From assembly GCA_965372015.1 (NCBI GenBank), contig CBDVAP010000082.1, positions 1 to 12,762 of the forward strand: a stretch of 12,762 bases of DNA, written 5' to 3'. Source of the DNA: JACZSB01 sp965372015 (GTDB taxonomy: Bacteria; Fidelibacterota; Marinisomatia; SCGC-AAA003-L08; TS1B11). Positions 7,704 through 12,762 of the stretch are shown piece by piece; position 1 is the first letter of the stretch, and every line of letters starts with the position of its first letter. A program made the position numbers and the translations under genes. The notes beneath the pieces were generated by a model. That model was not told where the DNA came from. It was given only the letters and a program-made list of their open reading frames with translations, and did not search any database.

Positions 7704-8426
7704 ATGGGTTATCCAGGTATTCCCCAGGAGGCCAATCTTCGGGAGACACTAGAGCGGGTCCACGGCCGTATCGCCGCCGCCCAGGCCCGCAGTCCTAATG
7801 CAGCCGAGCGCGTCACCATTGTGGCTGTTACCAAAGCCTTCCCGGTTGAGGCGCTGACTACCGGTTACCAGGCCGGCCAACGGATTTTTGGTGAAAGCCG
7901 GGTCCAGGAAGCGGCGGCCAAGCTGCCACAGTTTTCCCAGCGAGATCAGTGCCGGATGCATTTGATCGGGCACCTGCAATCCAATAAGGCTCGCCAGGCG
8001 TTGGAGCTATTTGACTTAATCGAATCGGTGGATACGCTCAAACTGCTCCGGCGGCTGGATCAGATTGCCGGCCAGATGGGCAAACGAATGCCGGTCTACC
8101 TGCAGGTGAATGCGGGTAGAGATCCAGCCAAGAGTGGCTTTTATCCCGAAGAGTTACGCGCGGAGATCACGGCAATCGCAGGTGTAGAAAATCTGGAGAT
8201 TGGCGGCCTGATGACTATTGCGCCCCTAACCGAGGATGTGCAGCGCATAAGAGACTGCTTCTCCCGCGTTCGCCACCTGCGAGCGGAGATGCAGATCCCT
8301 ACCTGCCAGGATTTATCGATGGGCATGTCCGGGGATTTCGAGTTGGCGGTAGAGGAAGGGGCCACCCATGTGAGGCTGGGCAGTGTCCTTTACGGGCAGC
8401 GGCCCGGGCTGGGAAATCAGGCGTAG
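7704..8426 (+). CDS. yggS: YggS/PROSC family pyridoxal phosphate homeostasis protein
   Basis: This 240-residue protein is a single-domain, fold-type III PLP-binding protein (alanine-racemase N-terminal type) that buffers PLP in the cytosol and has no established catalytic reaction. The PLP lysine is Lys44 in VAVTKAF. Further family signatures are FGESRVQEA (usually FGENYVQE), LIGHLQSNKAR, KSGF after the conserved VNAG, GLMTIAP, and LSMGMSGDFELAVEEG followed by VRLGSVLYGQR. Length matches the family (about 230 residues). ATG at 7704 lacks a clear Shine-Dalgarno site. An AGGAGG at 7726-7731 lies inside the gene with no start codon at a suitable distance. The 3' end overlaps the oppositely oriented threonine synthase gene by 10 bases. 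Identification is firm. Confidence 0.94.
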   Translation: MGYPGIPQEANLRETLERVHGRIAAAQARSPNAAERVTIVAVTKAFPVEALTTGYQAGQRIFGESRVQEAAAKLPQFSQRDQCRMHLIGHLQSNKARQALELFDLIESVDTLKLLRRLDQIAGQMGKRMPVYLQVNAGRDPAKSGFYPEELRAEITAIAGVENLEIGGLMTIAPLTEDVQRIRDCFSRVRHLRAEMQIPTCQDLSMGMSGDFELAVEEGATHVRLGSVLYGQRPGLGNQA

Positions 8427-9535
8427 CGGCGATCATCACCAGTCACCACCAAGGCTACTCGATCCTCCGGTGCGATCCAATTCTGCTCGATTAGCAGCTC
8501 CAACCCTCGCCAGGCCACCGCCACTTCCGGCCCAACGGGGATAGCGGAAATCTCCGCCAGCCGCTTCTGGGCGGCGGCAATCTTATCTTCAGGCACAGCA
8601 AGCGCTGTGCCCTTACTCTCTCTTAGGACCGCGAGCATCCAGGCGCCACCCAGGGGAGCGGGGACATTAAGGCCCAGTGCTCGAGTCTGGGGCTGGGGCC
8701 AGGGCTGGGTGGAAGTGGAACCGGAAAGAAAAGCCTCTACCACCGGGGCGCAGCCCTCGGCCTGCACAGCCACCATGCGAGGCATTTTCTGCCGTACCCA
8801 ACCGAGGCTACGGAGTTCCTGAAAAGCTTTCCAGATCCCGATTAACCCCGTTCCGCCACCGGTGGGGTAGATGACTACATCGGGGAATTCCCAACCCAAC
8901 GCTTCGGCAATCTCCAAACCCATAGTCTTTTTGCCTTCGATCCGGTAGGGCTCCCTTAAGGTACTGACGTTGAACCAGCTATCATCCAACTGTTCGGCCA
9001 TGGCGGCGGCGGCCTCGGCGATAGTTCTGCCGGCCAAAACCACCTCTGCGCCGCAGTCTTTAATTTCGTTTACTATTTTCCCGGGGATGGAATCGGGCAA
9101 GTAAACCAGGCAGCTCAGATTGCCTGCCAGGGCGTAGCTGGCGGCAGCCACCGCAGCATTGCCGGCAGAGGGGAGCGCTATCCGTGAAATACCTAGGGCC
9201 CGGGCCATGGATAGGGCCACACACATACCTCGATCCTTGAACGACCCGGTGGGATTGCCGGTCTCATCCTTCAGATAGATTCTGCGACTATTATATTCGA
9301 TCTCCCGTAGGGGAGTGTTGCCTTCACCGAGCGAAAGCCGGTATTTTTCTGATACTGATGGTAAAAAGGCCTGGTAGCGCCACAAGGTGGGATGATCGAT
9401 CAGGTGCTCGTCGGGGTCAATCCCTTCCGGTGAGAAAAAGTAATCAGCCCGCAAGGGCTGGCCACAATGCCGGCAGACATTCTGCAGTTCATGGGCGAAA
9501 TGGGCTTTGCCACAGGAGATACAGGTTAAAGTCAT
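8417..9535 (-). CDS. thrC: Threonine synthase-like PLP enzyme with N-terminal zinc ribbon
   Basis: The product (372 residues) is a fold-type II PLP enzyme. Threonine synthase converts O-phospho-L-homoserine to L-threonine and phosphate. A zinc-ribbon-like CxxC pair opens the protein (Cys5/Cys8 and Cys21/Cys24), then GEGNTPL (70-76), the PLP lysine Lys100 in GSFKDRG, SAGNA (123-127) contacting the cofactor, and the glycine-rich phosphate loop TGGGTG (225-230). This layout is typical of the shorter threonine synthases. Cysteate synthase and other thrC paralogues share these motifs, so substrate is inferred. The homoserine genes thrA and thrB are not adjacent. ATG at 9535 has no strong Shine-Dalgarno site. 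The gene is divergent from the DSD1-like gene, and its 3' end overlaps yggS. Confidence 0.85.
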   Translation of the reverse strand: MTLTCISCGKAHFAHELQNVCRHCGQPLRADYFFSPEGIDPDEHLIDHPTLWRYQAFLPSVSEKYRLSLGEGNTPLREIEYNSRRIYLKDETGNPTGSFKDRGMCVALSMARALGISRIALPSAGNAAVAAASYALAGNLSCLVYLPDSIPGKIVNEIKDCGAEVVLAGRTIAEAAAAMAEQLDDSWFNVSTLREPYRIEGKKTMGLEIAEALGWEFPDVVIYPTGGGTGLIGIWKAFQELRSLGWVRQKMPRMVAVQAEGCAPVVEAFLSGSTSTQPWPQPQTRALGLNVPAPLGGAWMLAVLRESKGTALAVPEDKIAAAQKRLAEISAIPVGPEVAVAWRGLELLIEQNWIAPEDRVALVVTGDDRRYA

Positions 9536-9555
9536 GTATTAACTTACGGCCCCTT

Positions 9556-9565
9556 TGCAATTGCA
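9556..9565. repeat. Perfect 10-bp palindrome between divergent genes
   Basis: TGCAATTGCA (9556-9565) is fully self-complementary. It lies close to the middle of the 65-base gap between the threonine synthase start (9535, minus) and the DSD1-like start (9601, plus). Its placement would suit a shared operator, but ten bases is short and chance is a fair alternative. Confidence 0.3.
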
Positions 9566-9600
9566 GGCGGGCCTTCGAAGTGTGGCGCAGGTTAGAAAGC

Positions 9601-10731
9601 ATGGATCTAAGTACCCAGTCAACCCCGGCTCTGCTACTGGACATCAATGTCCTAAAACGAAATATTGCCAATATGGCTACACGCGCCGGGCAGCTGGGGG
9701 TATCCATGCGCCCGCATATCAAGACTCATAAATGCCCGGAGATTGCCAATCTTCAGATGGAAAGCGGAGCCCGTGGGATATCGGTCTCAACGCTCACAGA
9801 GGGCGGAATTTTCAGCGAGGCTGGTTTCGATGACATCACTTATGCAGTACCATTGGAGCCAGGAAAGATACAACGCGCTCTGGCCCTGGCCCGCGAGATT
9901 GACTTAGGCATCACCGCGGATGATCTGGCGTTGGTGGAAAGGCTGAACCGGGCGGCCGGCATCGAGGGGCAGAGAGTCAAAACGTGGCTAAAAGTAGACT
10001 GCGGTAATCACCGCGCCGGCGTGGATCCTGCCAGTGACTATGCCCACCAGGTGGCCCAGGCCATCGCCGGGGCGGAGCACCTGGATTTCGCGGGGCTGCT
10101 GACGCACGCTGGCCACGCCTATAAGGCGGCGACGGTGGCCGAAATTCAGGCGATTGCGGAGGAGGAAAGACTAATTTTAACTCGATTCGCCGAGCAATTG
10201 CGGACCGGGGACATTCAGGCGCCGGTAATAAGCGTGGGCTCCACGCCGACCATGGCCTTGGCGTCCGATATGGAGGGGATTGATGAAGCCCGCCCGGGCA
10301 ACTATGTTTTCCATGATCGTACCCAGCTGGCCCTGGGCTCCTGTCAACCAACGGATTGTGCTTTAACTATGATGGCAACGGTAATTTCACATCAACCGGA
10401 GCGTAACCAGGTGGTAATAGATGCGGGAGCGCTGGCGCTGTCCCAGGACCCGGGACCAATACACCTTGAGGCCACACCGAACTTTGGGGCGATTATATTG
10501 GATCGAGAAAATATGTCCCTTTGTACCTCATTTCAGGTTGTATCAATGTCTCAGGAACACGGCATCATTAAAGGAAAAGCCGCCGCCGCAGTGGCCGGCT
10601 TGCCGGTGGGTTGCCGGGTATTCATTCTGCCCAACCACTCCTGTTTGACGGCAGCTCAGTTTGACGAGTATGTCGTTGTGGACGGAGAGCTGGTGGTAGA
10701 CAGGTGGAAAATTCGGCGAGAGCGTAGTTAG
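9601..10731 (+). CDS. DSD1 / D-threonine aldolase family PLP enzyme
   Basis: This 376-residue protein belongs to the fold-type III family of metal-dependent D-serine dehydratases and D-threonine aldolases, which remove or cleave D-beta-hydroxy amino acids. STPALLLD opens the barrel, Lys41 in RPHIKTHK is the expected PLP lysine, KVDCGNHRAGV (131-141) and GLLTHAGHAY are conserved barrel strands, and GSTPT (213-217) is the phosphate-binding loop. The C-terminal domain holds PNHSCLTA with His346 and Cys348, the metal pair of D-serine dehydratases; aldolases are reported to use His and Asp. This tips the call toward dehydratase, without certainty. The frame is open 81 codons further upstream, but that part lies antisense to threonine synthase and lacks family similarity, so ATG at 9601 is the start. 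Confidence 0.87.
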   Translation: MDLSTQSTPALLLDINVLKRNIANMATRAGQLGVSMRPHIKTHKCPEIANLQMESGARGISVSTLTEGGIFSEAGFDDITYAVPLEPGKIQRALALAREIDLGITADDLALVERLNRAAGIEGQRVKTWLKVDCGNHRAGVDPASDYAHQVAQAIAGAEHLDFAGLLTHAGHAYKAATVAEIQAIAEEERLILTRFAEQLRTGDIQAPVISVGSTPTMALASDMEGIDEARPGNYVFHDRTQLALGSCQPTDCALTMMATVISHQPERNQVVIDAGALALSQDPGPIHLEATPNFGAIILDRENMSLCTSFQVVSMSQEHGIIKGKAAAAVAGLPVGCRVFILPNHSCLTAAQFDEYVVVDGELVVDRWKIRRERS

Positions 10732-10780
10732 CAGTAAGAGCCAAGAGCCGGCATAATAAAAATGGAACTCTGTAAAAACC

Positions 10781-10787
10781 GGGAGGA
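10781..10787 (+). promoter_or_regulatory. Strong Shine-Dalgarno site of the aldo/keto reductase
   Basis: GGGAGGA ends seven bases before the ATG at 10794 (spacer 10788-10793). It is the best ribosome binding site in the window and fixes this start. Most neighbouring genes have weak or no such site. Confidence 0.8.
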
Positions 10788-10793
10788 TAAACG

Positions 10794-11777
10794 ATGCAGA
10801 CCAGACAGTTAGGTAAGAGTGACCTGCACCTGAGCGTTATCGGCTTTGGAGCCTGGGCGCTGGGGGGCGGCGACTATGCTTTCGGTTGGGGGCCACAGGA
10901 TGACCGGGATTCCATTCGGGCCATTCAGGTGGCGCTGGACGTGGGGGTGAACTGGATTGATACCGCCCCGGTTTACGGACTGGGTCGCTCGGAGGAGGTT
11001 GTGGGGCGCGCCGTGCAGGGCATTCGCAGTGAAGTAATCATTGCCACTAAATGTTCCCTGATCTGGGATAGTGACGGCAACATTTCCAACTGCTTGAAAC
11101 GTGATAGTATTATTGGGGAGGCGGAAGACAGCCTGCGGCGCCTACAAACCGATTACATCGATCTATACCAAATACATTGGCCCAGCCCAGCGGTGGATAT
11201 CACTGAGGGTTGGGAAGCCCTGGTGGAGCTGGTGAAGTCGGGTAAGATCCGCTATCCGGCTGTATCCAACTTTGATGCGGAGCAGCTCGATCAGGTCTCC
11301 CGCATTTATCCGGTAGCATCCTTGCAACCGCCTTACAGCATGTTCAAACGGGACGTAGAGGAGGAAATACTGCCCTACTGCCGGGAGAATAGTATCGGAG
11401 TGGTTGCCTATTCACCGCTACAGAACGGTCTGCTCACCGGTAAGTTTAGCGTGGAACGAGCGGCGGCACTCCCCGAGGACGACTTTCGCAGCCGTAGCCC
11501 CCATTTCAATTCACCACAGCTTGAGATTAACCTAGCGACGGTGGAGAAATTGCGGGCAATCGCCCGGCGTGCCGGGCGTACACCTGCCCAGTTGGCGCTG
11601 GCCTGGGTTTTGCGCCGGACCGATGTAACCAGTGCTATTACCGGGACCCGCAAACCGGAGCAGATTACAGAAACGGCCGAAGCTGCGGACTGGACCCTGG
11701 ATACTGAGATAATTGATGAAATCGCAACGCTGCTCGATGATCGCAAAAAACAGATCGCGGATTCATCGGCGGAGTAG
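10794..11777 (+). CDS. Aldo/keto reductase (AKR superfamily, IolS/YhdN-like)
   Basis: The product (327 residues) is a TIM-barrel oxidoreductase that reduces aldehydes or ketones with NADPH. The catalytic tetrad is visible: Asp56 in NWIDTAPVYG, Tyr61, Lys86 in IIATKC and His128 in LYQIHWP. YIDLYQIHW, VSNF, VVAYSPLQNGLLTGK and the cofactor-binding ITGTRKPEQ near the C-terminus are all typical. Overall form resembles bacterial AKR11-type proteins such as B. subtilis IolS and YhdN, whose substrates vary. The gene follows the DSD1-like gene by 62 bases on the same strand and may be co-transcribed with it. The physiological substrate cannot be told from sequence. A pyridoxal reductase role is conceivable beside PLP genes but is only speculation. 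Confidence 0.92.
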   Translation: MQTRQLGKSDLHLSVIGFGAWALGGGDYAFGWGPQDDRDSIRAIQVALDVGVNWIDTAPVYGLGRSEEVVGRAVQGIRSEVIIATKCSLIWDSDGNISNCLKRDSIIGEAEDSLRRLQTDYIDLYQIHWPSPAVDITEGWEALVELVKSGKIRYPAVSNFDAEQLDQVSRIYPVASLQPPYSMFKRDVEEEILPYCRENSIGVVAYSPLQNGLLTGKFSVERAAALPEDDFRSRSPHFNSPQLEINLATVEKLRAIARRAGRTPAQLALAWVLRRTDVTSAITGTRKPEQITETAEAADWTLDTEIIDEIATLLDDRKKQIADSSAE

Positions 11778-11857
11778 TATGGCCGAGCCTACTATCGCCT
11801 TAGCGGTGAGGCGCCGGTTGTCCTGCGGCGGGCCAGGCGATTTCCGCTGACCCCAAA

Positions 11858-12613
11858 TTAAAAGTAATATAATAGACCGATCGCTTGACCGGTCGCACTC
11901 AATTCCAGTGAATGATCGGGACCGGCCCATTGCTGGGCCAGTTTAAAGCCTTTCACCAGCCCGATTCCCAGCCCGGCGCCCGCAATTACATCTGATGGAT
12001 AGTGCTTATTGTCGTGAATTCGGCTGAGACCGGTGATGACAGCGGCCAGATAGAAAGGCCCACCGGCCCGGTTGCCGTAGAGGGTTCGGATTACTTCAGC
12101 GATACCAAAAGCCGCTGAAGTATGTCCGGAAGGAAAGGACAGAAGCCTCGAGGCCTGATTAGGCCGCTCGCGTCCAACAGCGACCTTTAGCAGCCCGGTG
12201 GCCGCTCCCACGGTTACCAGGCTGGAGAAGGCGAACATAAGATGCCGGTTGGATTCGCCCGCAGTAGTACCCTTGCGGTGGTCGACGAGATATATAATCG
12301 GCAGGATAGTAATCGCAGCTACGCTACCCCCCCATAAGTCTCCGATGCGAGCAACAGGATCAGGCATAAGCCGATGACGGTAAGACATTATTTCATGATC
12401 AATGGGGAGAGCCAGCAAGACGCCGGCAGCCGTAAGACCCCACAGGCGCCACAATTTCGGGCTGGTGATAGTGCTATAGAGTCCCTGGCCGACCATCTGC
12501 ACGATATTGGGATCATCCTGACGAGCTGGGGAGACGGCCGATGACTGGCCCGCCGCAGTGGTTTGGCCGACGAGTATCATGGCGATCATCAATGTTCGCA
12601 GGTTATTAAGCAT
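11858..12613 (-). CDS. PAP2-family phosphatase with signal sequence
   Basis: PAP2 enzymes remove phosphate from lipid phosphates, often undecaprenyl-pyrophosphate, phosphatidic acid or lipid A, using a histidine nucleophile. All three catalytic motifs are present: KxxxxxxRP (Lys143 to Pro151), PSGH (161-164) and SRxxxxxHxxxD (Ser197, Arg198, His204, Asp208). I chose ATG at 12613 (251 residues) over TTG at 12670 because it begins a signal peptide, MLNNLRTLMIAMILVG, with cleavage likely near TAAG (about 20-22). TTG would add 19 residues immediately next to an upstream hairpin. Hydrophobic segments near 57-71, 96-110, 125-142, 186-197 and 209-221 are consistent with an integral membrane enzyme. 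The C-terminus ends LLYYF. Substrate is unknown. Confidence 0.9.
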   Translation of the reverse strand: MLNNLRTLMIAMILVGQTTAAGQSSAVSPARQDDPNIVQMVGQGLYSTITSPKLWRLWGLTAAGVLLALPIDHEIMSYRHRLMPDPVARIGDLWGGSVAAITILPIIYLVDHRKGTTAGESNRHLMFAFSSLVTVGAATGLLKVAVGRERPNQASRLLSFPSGHTSAAFGIAEVIRTLYGNRAGGPFYLAAVITGLSRIHDNKHYPSDVIAGAGLGIGLVKGFKLAQQWAGPDHSLELSATGQAIGLLYYF

Positions 12614-12670
12614 GGGCCGAATTTCAACCCGGCGAAGGGCACAGGCAGCAACTATTTGATAGATGTGCAA

Positions 12671-12697
12671 AGGCCCCCCGGGGTTAGCGGGAGGCCT
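12671..12697 (-). terminator. Probable intrinsic terminator before the PAP2 gene
   Basis: The arms 12671-12680 and 12688-12697 form a 10-position stem with one C-A mismatch and a 7-base loop. On the minus strand the stem is followed by only TTT before the sequence becomes mixed, so the U tract is weak. It would terminate a gene lying to the right of the window and separates it from the PAP2 gene. Confidence 0.55.
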
Positions 12698-12724
12698 GCG
12701 ATTGCCGCAAACGTGGAGTAGTGC

Positions 12725-12762
12725 TTATTTGACGGTAATGCGCCGCTGCTCTTCCTCGACAG
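12725..12762 (-). CDS. Possible 3' end of an unidentified minus-strand gene (partial)
   Basis: On the minus strand this end reads V-E-E-E-Q-R-R-I-T-V-K followed by TAA (12725-12727). Its stop lies about 27 bases before the terminator-like hairpin at 12671-12697, the spacing expected of a gene end. Two other minus frames are also open over this short stretch, so the frame is not certain. Too little is visible to name a product. The 27 bases between it and the hairpin hold nothing else I recognise. Confidence 0.35.
   Translation of the reverse strand, partial: VEEEQRRITVK

Noticed and set aside
7726..7731. AGGAGG inside the start of yggS
   Set aside because: No ATG, GTG or TTG in frame lies 5-10 bases downstream, so it does not define an alternative start.
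9358..9600. 81-codon open extension upstream of the DSD1-like gene
   Set aside because: It lies antisense to threonine synthase, begins with low-similarity Arg/Gly-rich sequence, and the family N-terminus (STPALLLD) starts right after ATG 9601.
9977..10351. 124-codon minus-strand frame inside the DSD1-like gene
   Set aside because: It is a Pro/Arg/Ser-rich shadow frame opposite strongly conserved PLP-enzyme motifs.
11778..11857. Bidirectional terminator between the AKR and PAP2 genes
   Set aside because: I found only short, imperfect pairings and no flanking T or A runs in this 80-base convergent gap.
12614..12670. TTG start extending the PAP2 protein by 19 residues
   Set aside because: It abuts a terminator-like hairpin and would place a charged segment before an otherwise good signal peptide.

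Overview
This is a bacterial replication-origin region followed by a short metabolic stretch. The left edge carries a perfect DnaA box (5-13) in a very AT-rich leader. After it come dnaN, recF, a DUF721/DciA-like gene, gyrB and gyrA, all on the + strand. This is the classic dnaA-dnaN-recF-gyrB-gyrA order; dnaA would lie just off the left edge. The host appears to be a Gram-negative-type bacterium, since a DciA-type helicase-loader candidate sits in the origin operon and a periplasm-facing PAP2 phosphatase has a signal peptide. The mix of features suggests a little-cultured phylum of the FCB or deltaproteobacterial sort, but I cannot place it more precisely from sequence alone.

Layout: 1-224, AT-rich origin/leader with a promoter candidate and a dyad. 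225-7421, replication and topology genes, tightly packed: recF and the DUF721 gene overlap by 13 nt, and the DUF721 gene and gyrB by 4 nt. A strong intrinsic terminator (7451-7482) closes this block. 7483-7703, non-coding, with a hairpin and promoter-like sites. 7704-10731, three pyridoxal-phosphate (PLP) proteins: YggS/PLPHP (+), threonine synthase (-, overlapping the yggS 3' end by 10 nt) and a DSD1/D-threonine-aldolase-like enzyme (+, divergent from threonine synthase). 10794-11777, an aldo/keto reductase (+). 11858-12613, a PAP2 phosphatase (-). At the right edge, a hairpin and the probable tail of another minus-strand gene.

How the genes work together: DnaN is the sliding clamp, RecF loads recombination factors at gaps, the DUF721 protein is a candidate DnaB loader, and GyrA/GyrB form the A2B2 gyrase that removes positive supercoils, so the left half is one replication/topology unit. 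In the right half, PLP homeostasis (YggS) sits next to two PLP enzymes acting on threonine or serine stereoisomers and an NADPH-type reductase, which suggests but does not prove a hydroxy-amino-acid theme.

I see no mobile element, CRISPR array, tRNA or rRNA, and no clearly new multi-gene system. The most useful second looks are the dyad over the dnaN promoter, the gyrB N-terminal extension, the Ala-83 gyrase and the PLP gene cluster.
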